64,000 bases of DNA from Pseudopedobacter saltans DSM 12145 (lineage in GTDB: Bacteria > Bacteroidota > Bacteroidia > Sphingobacteriales > Sphingobacteriaceae), in the NCBI RefSeq assembly GCF_000190735.1, contig NC_015177.1:3472001-3536000 (forward strand), given 5' to 3'. The notes below the pieces were generated by a model. The model made no database searches. It had not been told where the DNA came from and was given only the letters and a program-made list of their open reading frames with translations. The translations under genes and the position numbers were made by a program. Of the stretch, positions 8,420-17,050 are shown one piece after another. Position 1 is the stretch's first letter. Every line of letters begins with the position of its first letter.

Positions 8420-9181
8420 ATGGAGAATCAAGAAAACGATATTAATTATCACAAACCATATAGAAGCAGCGGTAAAATTTTCTTTGGTTTTATGCTGGCA
8501 GCAGTTGGAACATTACTCTTATCCAAAAAATTCGGTTACGAATATCCCGATTGGCTGATCAGCTGGCCAATGTTGCTTATTGTTTTGGGTTTCGGGAAGA
8601 TTATAAAAAGCGGATTATCTAATTTATCGTGGGTTCCGTTTATGGCGATTGGAGGAATTTTTCTCGCAGGAAAAATAGATCCTACTTTAGACATTAGTAA
8701 TTATATTTTACCTGTGATTCTTATCTCGCTTGGCCTTTTTGTAATGTTTGGCAAAAGCAAAAACACGGAAAAATGTTTGAGAAGGAGAGATAGGTTTAAA
8801 AAAAAATATCGTTCGAAAACTAGCACAGGGGAACGTGTAAACGATGATACAATAGAAAGTATTGCTATTTTCGGCGAAGTCAAAAAGACCGTTTACTCTC
8901 AGGATTTTAAAGGCGGCGAGGTTATCACCATTATGGGTGGTGCACAAATAAACTTAAGCCAGGCAGATATACAAGATGTCGTTATTATCGAAGCAATACA
9001 GGTTTTCGGAGGGACCAAACTGATTATCCCACAGAACTGGCAGGTTGTAACTGAAATGGCAGCTATTTTTGGAGGCATACAAGACAAAAGAGACTTTTAT
9101 GCTTCTGAGCCCAATACTAACAAGAAAATAATTATAAAAGGTGTTTCAATTTTTGGAGGAATTGACATAAAAAACTACTAA
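8420..9181 (+). CDS. LiaF-like cell-envelope stress protein
   Basis: 253 residues. The N-terminal third holds about four hydrophobic segments (24-115, e.g. FFGFMLAAVGTLLLS and WPMLLIVLGFG), followed by a basic linker (about 118-136). The C-terminal half has the repeated beta-rich signature of LiaF/YvqF and related proteins: SIAIFGEVKK, ITIMGGAQINL, IQVFGGTKLIIP, AAIFGGIQDKR and SIFGGIDIK. In Firmicutes LiaF restrains a cell-wall-stress two-component system. Here it starts a four-gene operon ending in a LytS kinase and LytTR regulator, which fits an analogous role by inference. Confidence 0.82.
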   Translation: MENQENDINYHKPYRSSGKIFFGFMLAAVGTLLLSKKFGYEYPDWLISWPMLLIVLGFGKIIKSGLSNLSWVPFMAIGGIFLAGKIDPTLDISNYILPVILISLGLFVMFGKSKNTEKCLRRRDRFKKKYRSKTSTGERVNDDTIESIAIFGEVKKTVYSQDFKGGEVITIMGGAQINLSQADIQDVVIIEAIQVFGGTKLIIPQNWQVVTEMAAIFGGIQDKRDFYASEPNTNKKIIIKGVSIFGGIDIKNY

Positions 9182-9191
9182 ACATTTATCT

Positions 9192-9545
9192 ATGGAATGG
9201 TACTCAGCAAAATTAGTTTATCAAATTAGCAATACAGAAAATGATACTGTTCAGTTTGATGAACAGTTAAGAATTATAAACGCTATCAGCAAGGAACTTG
9301 CTTATGAAATAGCAAACCAACTGGGGTATATCAATCAGGAGAAAGTTGTTACAGATTCGGGAGCCACATTAAACTGGAATTTTATTGCGGTTACCGAAGT
9401 TAAGTATATCGGGGAAGTTAAACACGGTGCTGAAATTTATTCTTCGATCAAAGACACCCCTAAGGAGCTATTTCTGGAGGAAACAAGCAAGAAGGCTGCT
9501 TATTTAAAAGATTCTTACTCAACTTCCTTGGAAAAAGCTTTTTAA
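9192..9545 (+). CDS. DUF4288 protein
   Basis: 117-residue cytoplasmic protein with the DUF4288 pattern: N-terminal MEWYSAKLVYQI, a central charged helix, and the WNFIAVTEVKYIGE core. No membrane segment or signal peptide. It lies 10 bp after the LiaF-like gene and 7 bp before the LytS kinase, which implies cotranscription and perhaps a shared response. No biochemical role is known to me for this family. Confidence 0.75.
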   Translation: MEWYSAKLVYQISNTENDTVQFDEQLRIINAISKELAYEIANQLGYINQEKVVTDSGATLNWNFIAVTEVKYIGEVKHGAEIYSSIKDTPKELFLEETSKKAAYLKDSYSTSLEKAF

Positions 9546-9552
9546 GAATATA

Positions 9553-10587
9553 ATGAGTCTTTCGCAGTTTAAAAATATCGGATTCAAACCATCATTTACT
9601 CTTTTATGGGTAATGTGTGTTTCTCTGCATATTTTTACTGTAAGGATGTTAGGCTTTAGCCTTGAAATAAGCGTTATTGACGCATTGATATTCTACTGCA
9701 TTATTTCCGGAGATTGCTGGCTAATTTCTCGCTCTCTTAATTATTATCTACCAGAAGGCGGTAAGTTTTATGTGATTATCGGCTGGAGCTTTACATTAGC
9801 TGTAATTAGCAACATTTTTATCTATTTTATTTCTCCGTTGCTAAACATTGGAGACGGGGATGCGTACCGGCAATATCTGGCTTCCTCTTTTTTTATAAAG
9901 CTGGCATTTTCATTCCTTTTAATTGGCTGGGTATCTTTAATATGCGCTTTCTGGTATAATAAACAGGAAGAAGAAAGGCTGGAGGAACGCAGAAGGGAAT
10001 CGGAAAAGTTGAATAAAGAAGCCGAGCTTGCTTCTCTGAGAGAGAAACTTCAACCTCATTTTTTATTTAATAGCCTAAATTCTATCAGTTCGCTTACTTT
10101 TTCACAACCTGAACAAGCAAGAAAAATGATTCAGCAGTTATCTGACTTTTTGAGGGGTACTATTAAAAAAGACGATCAGCTGACTTCTCTTTCGCAGGAA
10201 ATACAACATCTGCAGCTGTATTTAGATATAGAAAAAGTACGCTTTGGATCCCGGTTGAATACAAGTATAAACTGTCCCTGCGAGGTGGAAGAACTCTATG
10301 TTCCTAATATGATTTTACAACCTATCGTTGAAAATGCTATTAAGTTTGGCTTATACAATACTTTAGGTGAAATAGAAATTTCTGTTCGTTGTGTTCTGGA
10401 AAACGACCTTTTGGTAATTGAGACCAGAAACCCTTTTGATCCGGAAAATTGTCCTCCCAAAAAAGGATTGGGTTTTGGATTAGAAAACGTTAAGAGAAGG
10501 CTTTCTCTATTGTACAACAGAAACAATCTACTAAAAACAGATACTGATAACAATATATTTATAACGCGTATATTTATACCTCTATAG
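9553..10587 (+). CDS. LytS-type sensor histidine kinase
   Basis: 344 residues. The N-terminal 135 residues contain four hydrophobic segments with little extracytoplasmic sequence, then a charged coiled-coil linker (about 136-165, KQEEERLEERRRESEK). The His_kinase domain starts at SLREKLQPHFLFNSLNSI, phospho-acceptor His169. The N-box VENAIKFGL and glycine box KKGLGFGLENVKRRL complete the ATPase. It is the natural partner of the LytTR regulator one base downstream. The signal is probably membrane-derived; linkage to LiaF is inferred from operon position. Confidence 0.93.
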   Translation: MSLSQFKNIGFKPSFTLLWVMCVSLHIFTVRMLGFSLEISVIDALIFYCIISGDCWLISRSLNYYLPEGGKFYVIIGWSFTLAVISNIFIYFISPLLNIGDGDAYRQYLASSFFIKLAFSFLLIGWVSLICAFWYNKQEEERLEERRRESEKLNKEAELASLREKLQPHFLFNSLNSISSLTFSQPEQARKMIQQLSDFLRGTIKKDDQLTSLSQEIQHLQLYLDIEKVRFGSRLNTSINCPCEVEELYVPNMILQPIVENAIKFGLYNTLGEIEISVRCVLENDLLVIETRNPFDPENCPPKKGLGFGLENVKRRLSLLYNRNNLLKTDTDNNIFITRIFIPL

Positions 10588-10588
10588 C

Positions 10589-11320
10589 ATGACGAAAGCG
10601 ATTATCATAGATGACGAATATTTAGCAAGAAACATCATTCGGGAGTATCTTAAAGCATATCCGAATATTGAAATCGTTATGGAATGTGAAAATGGTTTTG
10701 ACGCGTTAAAAGCAATTAAAGAGCACCAGCCTCAACTTATTTTTCTTGATATACAAATGCCTAAAATAACTGGTTTTGAGATGTTGGAACTATGCGAAAA
10801 TAAACCGGAAGTTGTTTTTACCACTGCTTTTGAGGAGTATGCGATTAAAGCTTTCGAAGCGAATGCGGTAGATTATTTGCTTAAGCCCTTTAGCCAGGAG
10901 CGTTTTAATAAAGCTGTCGATAAATTTGTTGATGGTTATACCAATCATCAAAAAATAAAAGAGCTTATGGAAGAATCTTCTCCTGCTACACAAACAGAAA
11001 GAGTTGTTGTAAAAATTGGGAATCAGATTAAGATCATCCCTTTCTTTGATATTCTTTTTATAGAAGCCTCGGATGATTATGTAAATATCTACACTCAAAC
11101 TGAGTTTTTTTTAAAGAACAAAACGATGGCCTTTTTCGAAAAGTCTTTAGATCAAAGAGATTTTGTGCGAGTGCACCGGTCTTACATCGTAAGAGTTAGC
11201 GAAATACAAAAAATTGAACCTTATGAGAAAGATGGTCATATTGTTCTGCTTAAAACCGGGCATAAAATTCCCGTAAGCCGAACGGGCTATCCAAAGTTGA
11301 GGGCTGCTTTGGGTTGGTAG
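10589..11320 (+). CDS. LytTR-family response regulator
   Basis: 243 residues. The receiver domain (1-120) has the acidic pair IIDDEY, phospho-acceptor Asp54 (IFLDIQMPKITG), the conserved Thr/Ser (VVFTTAFEEYAIKAF) and Lys (YLLKPFS). The C-terminal LytTR DNA-binding domain (about 138-243) shows DILFIEASDDYVNIYT, VRVHRSYIVRVSEI and VPVSRTGYPKL-like features. Last gene of the LiaF-like operon, one base after the kinase stop. Its target promoters are unknown; the operon itself is a likely candidate. Confidence 0.94.
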   Translation: MTKAIIIDDEYLARNIIREYLKAYPNIEIVMECENGFDALKAIKEHQPQLIFLDIQMPKITGFEMLELCENKPEVVFTTAFEEYAIKAFEANAVDYLLKPFSQERFNKAVDKFVDGYTNHQKIKELMEESSPATQTERVVVKIGNQIKIIPFFDILFIEASDDYVNIYTQTEFFLKNKTMAFFEKSLDQRDFVRVHRSYIVRVSEIQKIEPYEKDGHIVLLKTGHKIPVSRTGYPKLRAALGW

Positions 11321-11492
11321 TATATTAAGTCTAAAGTGAAAAGTTCAAAGTAAAAATACACATCAAGCATTTAACGCGAACGTATTCATTGGCTTTTATA
11401 GTGAATAAACATTAGTATAAACCTGGGCCTTTGTAATTTACGCAAGGCCACAAGTTAAATTTCAGTTCCCAGTTTCTTGGCTAACAATAAGC

Positions 11493-11879
11493 TCAGTTCA
11501 ATTTGAAAGGAGCTATCAGATCAAATTTTGGAATGTTTACCCTGATGTATTCTTCATTAACCAGACGTTTCATTTCATAAGCACCTTCCATCGTTCCCAT
11601 ATCTGTTTGAAGGTTACATCCCGAAATATATTCATGTACTTCTCCCGGAGCAATAATTGGTTGTTGACCAACTACACCTTCACCTTCCACCTCTCTTCTA
11701 CTTCCGTTCGAATCAAAAATATGCCAATGTCTTCTCATCAACTGAATAGAATAAGGCCCTAGATTTTCTATCTGGATTCTGTATGCGAACATAAAATGTT
11801 CATTAGACGGATTCGAATATTCCGGCTGATAGATGGTTTCAACAGAAACTTTCACTCCCTCTGTAATTTGTGCCACCAT
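11493..11879 (-). CDS. apaG: ApaG-domain protein
   Basis: 128 residues, the usual ApaG length. Characteristic stretches are VKVSVETIYQPEYS, FAYRIQIENLGPYSIQLMRRHWHIFD and the GEGVVGQQPIIAPGEVHEYISGC core of the fibronectin-III-like fold. ApaG is linked genetically to Co2+/Mg2+ resistance and Ap4A level in enterobacteria; the molecular activity is not settled. It sits 55 bp downstream of dusB on the same strand, so cotranscription is possible. Confidence 0.93.
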   Translation of the reverse strand: MVAQITEGVKVSVETIYQPEYSNPSNEHFMFAYRIQIENLGPYSIQLMRRHWHIFDSNGSRREVEGEGVVGQQPIIAPGEVHEYISGCNLQTDMGTMEGAYEMKRLVNEEYIRVNIPKFDLIAPFKLN

Positions 11880-11934
11880 ATTTTTTGATATTTAATGCAA
11901 GTGAAAATTAGTATAAATATCTAAAAATCAAAAA

Positions 11935-12927
11935 CTAAACCAGAACTGTATCAAATTTGTTTCGAATATCGTTTAATACATCCTCGATAGTTTCGATACT
12001 ATCCAAAGAAACCAGTTTCATTCTATACTCCTTAAAATTGGGAACTCCTTTAAAATAGTTAGCATAATGTCTCCGCATTTCAAATATTCCGGTTTTAGGC
12101 CCTTTCCATTCTACTGACTTCCTTAAATGAGTCAAACATACGTCTACTCGCTCGTCAATAGTTGGGCCTTCTAAATGTTGTCCTGTTTTAAAGAAATGTT
12201 TAACTTCTCTAAATATCCAGGGATAACCAATTGCCGCTCTCCCTATCATAATGCCATCTATCTCGTATTCCAACCTCCAATTAGCCGCTTTAATAGCAGA
12301 ATCCACATCGCCATTTCCAAAAATAGGGATTTTAATACGTGGGTTCTTTTTTACTTCTTTTATCAAAGTCCAATCGGCTTCTCCTTTATACATTTGTGCT
12401 CTGGTGCGCCCATGTATTGATAATGCCTGGATTCCCACATCCTGTAGCCTTTCCGCTACTTCGTAGATATTCTTGGTATTATCATCCCAACCTAACCTGG
12501 TTTTTACTGTAACGGGTAAATGAGTTGCCTTAACAACAGCCGCTGTCATCGCCACCATTTTATCAATATCTTGCAATAAAGCCGACCCGGCTCCTCTGCA
12601 AGCTACATTTTTAACAGGGCAGCCGTAATTGATATCTATTAAATCAGGATTGGCTTGTGTTGCTATTTCCGTTGCTTCGAACATATGATCGATATCGCTT
12701 CCAAAGATCTGGATACCAATGGGTCTTTCATATTCAAAGACATCCAGTTTCTGACGGCTTTTTGCTGCATCTCTGATTAATCCTTCGGAAGAGATAAACT
12801 CTGTATACATCAGATCTACTCCGTTTTGTTTACAAACATACCTGAATGGAGGGTCGCTTACATCTTCCATAGGAGCCAACAATAAGGGAAACTCACCTAA
12901 ATCTATAGTCCCGATTTTTACAGACAT
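11935..12927 (-). CDS. dusB: tRNA-dihydrouridine synthase
   Basis: 330-residue FMN enzyme that reduces uridines in the tRNA D-loop with NADPH. N-terminal TIM barrel: PLLLAPMEDVSDPPFR, MYTEFISSEGL, INYGCPVKNVACRGAGSALL (catalytic Cys in ACRGAG), SIHGRTRAQMYKG, PIFGNGDV, GIMIGRAAIGYPWIF; a helical tRNA-binding tail follows. The motifs best match DusB. It is divergent from the CPBP protease, with about 40 bp between start codons. Confidence 0.94.
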   Translation of the reverse strand: MSVKIGTIDLGEFPLLLAPMEDVSDPPFRYVCKQNGVDLMYTEFISSEGLIRDAAKSRQKLDVFEYERPIGIQIFGSDIDHMFEATEIATQANPDLIDINYGCPVKNVACRGAGSALLQDIDKMVAMTAAVVKATHLPVTVKTRLGWDDNTKNIYEVAERLQDVGIQALSIHGRTRAQMYKGEADWTLIKEVKKNPRIKIPIFGNGDVDSAIKAANWRLEYEIDGIMIGRAAIGYPWIFREVKHFFKTGQHLEGPTIDERVDVCLTHLRKSVEWKGPKTGIFEMRRHYANYFKGVPNFKEYRMKLVSLDSIETIEDVLNDIRNKFDTVLV

Positions 12928-12967
12928 CTTAATCCTTTTGATTATATTGAGTGCAAAATTACGAAAT

Positions 12968-13882
12968 ATGAACGATAGTCTTCATTATCAAGACAAACAT
13001 CCATTGTATGAACTTCTAATCCTTACATTTTTCTGTTTTTTGGGTGGTATTGTATTTTCATTTTTTGGGAGCATAACTTATCTTATCTTTTTTGGCAGTC
13101 ATCTTTCTTTAACATCTCTTTCCGGAGAAGGGCTTTACCAAAATGTCAATTTCTTGAGATGTATACAAATATTTAGCTCGCTTGGGATTTTTATCGTTGG
13201 ACCGCTATCTTTTTCGAAATTCAGAAAATATAAGTTTGCTACATACTTTCAGTTCACGAAACAAACAGAACTAATTTTAATCCTTCTGAGTATTGCAATT
13301 CTTTTTGCTTCCCTTCCACTGATTGAATATCTGGGCAATTTAAACAGTAAAATGTCTTTTCCGGAATCTTTAAAGGCTCTTGAGTATTGGATGCGACAGA
13401 AAGAGGATGAAGCCATGATGTTGACCAAACAGCTTTTGATAATGAAAGACTATAAGGATTTGGTGATAAACCTGTTAATGATTGCTATCATACCTGCTAT
13501 TGGTGAAGAATTACTTTTCAGAGGAGCTGTTCAAACAATTTTTATCAAATGGTTTTCCAATCCACATATTGCTATCTGGCTTGCAGCAATAATTTTCAGC
13601 GCGATACACGTACAATTTTATGGGTTTATTCCAAGAATGTTTTTAGGCGCTCTATTTGGATATCTTTTGTTTTGGGGTAAAAGTCTTTGGTATCCAATCA
13701 TTGGGCATTTTATCAATAACGGATCCGCTGTGATTATTGCTTATTTATATCAATTAGACGGAAAAAGTGTAGAGGAAATTGAAAAAACCGACAACTTTCC
13801 AGCTTACGGATATATTTTTAGTGCATTATTTACCTTAGTTTTGCTTTACAACTTTTATCAACGAAGCAAAAACCGTGTATGA
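12968..13882 (+). CDS. CPBP-family intramembrane metalloprotease
   Basis: About 304 residues from ATG 12968; a TTG in frame at 12938 would add ten residues but is a weaker start close to the divergent dusB. Multiple membrane helices and the three CPBP (Abi/Rce1-like) motifs are present: EELLFRG (Glu-Glu with Arg), FSAIHVQFYG (His) and IGHFINNGSA (His plus Asn). Members cleave CAAX-like or other membrane substrates, or act in bacteriocin self-immunity; the substrate here is unknown. The stop overlaps the next start by 4 bp, heading a lipid operon. Confidence 0.9.
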   Translation: MNDSLHYQDKHPLYELLILTFFCFLGGIVFSFFGSITYLIFFGSHLSLTSLSGEGLYQNVNFLRCIQIFSSLGIFIVGPLSFSKFRKYKFATYFQFTKQTELILILLSIAILFASLPLIEYLGNLNSKMSFPESLKALEYWMRQKEDEAMMLTKQLLIMKDYKDLVINLLMIAIIPAIGEELLFRGAVQTIFIKWFSNPHIAIWLAAIIFSAIHVQFYGFIPRMFLGALFGYLLFWGKSLWYPIIGHFINNGSAVIIAYLYQLDGKSVEEIEKTDNFPAYGYIFSALFTLVLLYNFYQRSKNRV

Positions 13883-14082
13883 GTAACACTTGGGTAAAGA
13901 TTTACACCTCTCAACAGTTCATCAAATCAGAAATTGTAAGACAGGTTCTGGTAGATTACGAAATAGATGCTGTATTAATGAACAAGCAAGACTCCTCTTA
14001 TAAATTCGGGAATGTTGAGGTCTATGTCCATCCTGATAATTTTGATAAAGCGGTAGAAATTATCATTCAAAACGAACTTTAA
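13879..14082 (+). CDS. DUF2007 small protein
   Basis: 67 residues fitting DUF2007 (putative signal-transducing, ferredoxin-like fold): WVKIYTSQQFIKSEIVRQVL, then a beta-strand VEVYVHPDNFDKAVEII. It overlaps the CPBP gene by 4 bp (ATGA) and its last base is the A of the cdsA ATG, so translation is coupled on both sides. No catalytic residues visible; role unknown. Confidence 0.82.
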   Translation: MSNTWVKIYTSQQFIKSEIVRQVLVDYEIDAVLMNKQDSSYKFGNVEVYVHPDNFDKAVEIIIQNEL

Positions 14083-14885
14083 TGAAGACCAGAGCAATTA
14101 CAGGTTTCTTTTTTATTATAGTAATGCTGGCCTCGTTGCTAAGCGGACCTTATGTCTTTTCTTTTTTTTATGTTGTCCTGGGTTTTCTATGCTTAATGGA
14201 ATTTTATAAATTGGTCGATAAGGCAGGATTTAAACCGAATATTGCTGTCGGAGGTTTTACTGGCGGATTAACTCTCTGCTATTATGCTTATCACTGTATC
14301 TACGGTTTTGATCGATTAAGCTTTGGCTTTATAATCCTTTTAACCTGTCTGGTTTTCATTCTCCAACTCTATAAAAAAAGCGAGTTTCCATTCACTGCTA
14401 TTGCCTATACTTTTTTAGGAATAATATACACCATACTTCCTTTTATCTGTTACTTCTCCATCGCTTTTATTTCCGGAGAATATAACTGGCATCTCGCTTT
14501 AGGCTTCTTTCTACTTTTATGGGGAAGTGATACAGGAGCTTATTTATTTGGAGTGAAATTTGGAAAAACTAAACTTTTCGAACGTCATTCCCCTAAGAAA
14601 TCCTGGGAAGGATTTTTAGGAGGAGTATTTACTTCCATTGTTATTGCTTACGCTATAAGCCATTTCTACGCGGAGTATAACGTCATTAACTGGATTGTGA
14701 TGGCTTTGATAATTTCCTGCTTTGGTACCATGGGAGATTTGGTCGAATCAATGTTTAAAAGAAGTATTAATGTAAAAGACTCGGGAAATATGTTACCTGG
14801 CCATGGCGGGGTGCTGGACCGATTTGATGGTTTATTAATAAGCGCACCGCTTGTTTATGCTTACTTACATTTGATTACTTATTAA
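14082..14885 (+). CDS. cdsA: Phosphatidate cytidylyltransferase
   Basis: 267 residues with about eight membrane helices. It makes CDP-diacylglycerol from phosphatidate and CTP, the branch point of phospholipid synthesis, in the inner membrane. The family signature lies near the C-terminus (GTMGDLVESMFKR, then VKDSGNMLPGHGGVLDRFDG), including the metal-binding aspartates; GSDTGAYLFG and SPKKSWEG are also conserved. It starts on the last base of the DUF2007 stop and is 23 bp before psd, a sensible pairing for phosphatidylethanolamine synthesis. Confidence 0.95.
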   Translation: MKTRAITGFFFIIVMLASLLSGPYVFSFFYVVLGFLCLMEFYKLVDKAGFKPNIAVGGFTGGLTLCYYAYHCIYGFDRLSFGFIILLTCLVFILQLYKKSEFPFTAIAYTFLGIIYTILPFICYFSIAFISGEYNWHLALGFFLLLWGSDTGAYLFGVKFGKTKLFERHSPKKSWEGFLGGVFTSIVIAYAISHFYAEYNVINWIVMALIISCFGTMGDLVESMFKRSINVKDSGNMLPGHGGVLDRFDGLLISAPLVYAYLHLITY

Positions 14886-14908
14886 TATCTTGGATTAAAA
14901 TTAAAAAC

Positions 14909-15568
14909 ATGACAATACATAAAGAAGGTTACACCTCAATTGCGCTGATTATCTTGTTTATTTTTATTACAAATGCGCTAATCAGTTATTATATCCCACA
15001 AGTAACCTGGTTTATTTGGTTATGGTATCTTATTTCTGTATTCCTTTTTATTACCGTTTTACAATTTTTCAGACACCCAAAAAGGAATTGGACAGTAAGT
15101 AACGGCGATGTGATCTGCCCTGCAGATGGAAAAATTGTTGTAATAGAAGAAACGGAAGAAACGGAATTTTTAAAGGATAGAAGAATACAGGTTTCGGTAT
15201 TTATGTCACCAATAAATGTACATGTTAATAGAAATCCAATAAGCGGAATTGTCAAATATTTTAAATACCATCCTGGTAAATATCTGGTTGCCTGGGATCC
15301 CAAATCTTCTACAGACAATGAAAGAACAACCATTGTTGTCGAAAATGAAAATGGCACCCCTATTTTATTCAGGCAAATAGCCGGTGCTTTGGCTCGAAGA
15401 ATTGTATGGTATGTAAAAGAAGGAGATAAAGTGGAACAGAGCAAAGAATTTGGTTTTATCAAATTTGGATCGAGAGTAGATTTATTTCTTCCTTTAGATG
15501 CCAAGATCAACGTAAACCTTGGTGATGTGGTAAAAGGAGGGATTACAAAAGTTGCAAGTTTGAAGTAG
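14909..15568 (+). CDS. psd: Phosphatidylserine decarboxylase, short PSD family
   Basis: 219-residue proenzyme that decarboxylates phosphatidylserine to phosphatidylethanolamine. Two N-terminal helices (about 9-50) anchor it. Conserved motifs are CPADGKIVVIEE, RIQVSVFMSPINVHVNRNP and, near the end, KFGSRVDLFLP. Self-cleavage at the Gly-Ser bond (Ser188) would leave a short alpha chain with the pyruvoyl group. The GSR in place of GST/GSS is normal for this short archaeal-like class. Last gene of the operon with cdsA. Confidence 0.93.
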   Translation: MTIHKEGYTSIALIILFIFITNALISYYIPQVTWFIWLWYLISVFLFITVLQFFRHPKRNWTVSNGDVICPADGKIVVIEETEETEFLKDRRIQVSVFMSPINVHVNRNPISGIVKYFKYHPGKYLVAWDPKSSTDNERTTIVVENENGTPILFRQIAGALARRIVWYVKEGDKVEQSKEFGFIKFGSRVDLFLPLDAKINVNLGDVVKGGITKVASLK

Positions 15569-15620
15569 TGTTATCTGGCTTAACTTACAAAATAATCTAG
15601 ATCTGTTATCACAAAGCAAG

Positions 15621-16295
15621 CTACCTCGAACCAAAAGCATAAGACAACATATTGGCACCCATTTTAAGTGCCTTTTCGCGAGTTTCCTGAGTATCTTCCT
15701 TATAGGTCCCCAAGTCTTCCCACCCATTTCCCAAGTCGGATTCGTACGAATAAAAGCAGATTAAACGTCCTTTATAAATTAATCCAAATCCTTGTGGCCG
15801 CTTATTATCATGTTCGTGAATTTTGGGCAAGCCATTTGGAAACTTAAACTTTTGATTATAGATAGGATGAGATACAGGTAATTCCTGAAATTCGAGTTCA
15901 GGAAAGACCTTTTTCATCTGTGGCCGAATGAATTTATCCAAACCGTAATTATCGTCTATATGCAGAAAGCCTCCTGCTATTAAATAGCTCCTTAAGTTTT
16001 TCGCCTCAGGATCGGAAAATTGCACATTCCCATGCCCTGTAAGGTAAACAAATGGATAGTTGAATATTTCTGAACTGCCAACTTCAACAACAGCTTCCTG
16101 AGGCTCTATATTGCCTCCTAAATTATTATTAAAATACTGGATTAGATTTGGCAGCGCCGTACGATTGGCATACCAGTCCCCTCCGCCATTATATTTAAGT
16201 TTGGCAATTTTGAAGGAAGCCTTATTGGCTACCGCTGACATTAATATCAGCGAGCTTAGCAAAATTATCTGTTTAAATAGTTTATCTCGAAGCAT
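15621..16295 (-). CDS. DUF4159 secreted protein
   Basis: 224 residues with an N-terminal signal peptide (about 1-25, ILLSSLILMSAVANKA). The DUF4159 domain covers the rest: FKIAKLKYNGGGDWYANRTALPNLI, PFVYLTGHGNV, LRSYLIAGGFLHIDDNYGLD (glutamine-amidotransferase-like pattern) and GNGWEDLG. Function unknown; homologues often lie near MoxR/VWA genes, none of which is here. Its start lies inside the end of rsmE (31-bp overlap), so it is probably translated from the same message. Confidence 0.85.
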   Translation of the reverse strand: MLRDKLFKQIILLSSLILMSAVANKASFKIAKLKYNGGGDWYANRTALPNLIQYFNNNLGGNIEPQEAVVEVGSSEIFNYPFVYLTGHGNVQFSDPEAKNLRSYLIAGGFLHIDDNYGLDKFIRPQMKKVFPELEFQELPVSHPIYNQKFKFPNGLPKIHEHDNKRPQGFGLIYKGRLICFYSYESDLGNGWEDLGTYKEDTQETREKALKMGANMLSYAFGSR

Positions 16296-16975
16296 GCTTG
16301 TAAAGCGGCAGTCTCTGTTCTCAACCTGCTCTTCCCTAAAGTTATCGGAACAAATCCATTTTCCAAAGCTATTTGAACTTCCTTTTCGGAAAAATCTCCT
16401 TCGGGACCAATTAAAATAAGATATTTTTCTTCTCTTTTAAAAGAATCTGCTATTTCCCTTTTTTCTGTTGGAATACAATGAGCGATATATTTATGGACAT
16501 CACTGCCAACACTGCTTATTAAACTTTTAAATGTTTGGGGTTTATTCAATTTAGGTAAATATGCTTTGAGAGATTGCTTCATGGCAGACACCATGATTTT
16601 TTCTAAACGCTCTGTCTTAACGTCTTTCCTTTCGGAATGCTCACAAATAACGGGAGTTACCTCCTGAATACCGATTTCGGTAGCTTTTTCTAAAAACCAT
16701 TCTATGCGATCTATATTTTTTGTTGGTGCGATTGCTATATGCAGATGAAAAGCTACTTTATTGAAATCTTTCTCTTTAGAAACAATAGTCAGTTTGGTTC
16801 TTTTGGGGTGATCTTCAATAATTTCCCCCAGATAGAATCCACCTATTCCATCTACCAGATGGATACGATCTCCAATCTTTAATCTTAAAACTTTTGAACA
16901 ATGTCTACTCTCTTCTTCGTTAAGAACGTAAACATTCTCTTCAAAATTTAAATCAGGCGTATAGAAAACATGCAT
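16265..16975 (-). CDS. rsmE: 16S rRNA m3U1498 methyltransferase
   Basis: 236-residue SPOUT-class enzyme that methylates N3 of U1498 in 16S rRNA. The N-terminal PUA-like domain (about 1-75; HCSKVLRLKIGDRIHLVDG) precedes the knotted SAM-binding domain with LILIGPEGDFSEKEV and ITLGKSRLRTETAALQA. Length and motifs are typical. Its 3' end overlaps the DUF4159 gene by 31 bp. Confidence 0.96.
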   Translation of the reverse strand: MHVFYTPDLNFEENVYVLNEEESRHCSKVLRLKIGDRIHLVDGIGGFYLGEIIEDHPKRTKLTIVSKEKDFNKVAFHLHIAIAPTKNIDRIEWFLEKATEIGIQEVTPVICEHSERKDVKTERLEKIMVSAMKQSLKAYLPKLNKPQTFKSLISSVGSDVHKYIAHCIPTEKREIADSFKREEKYLILIGPEGDFSEKEVQIALENGFVPITLGKSRLRTETAALQACFEINYLNR

Positions 16976-17050
16976 ATTATCAAAATAACAACTGCTTCAC
17001 TTCTTGCTTCAGAGGAGGTAAATACTTTTGCAAAACAGCCCAGACTATTA

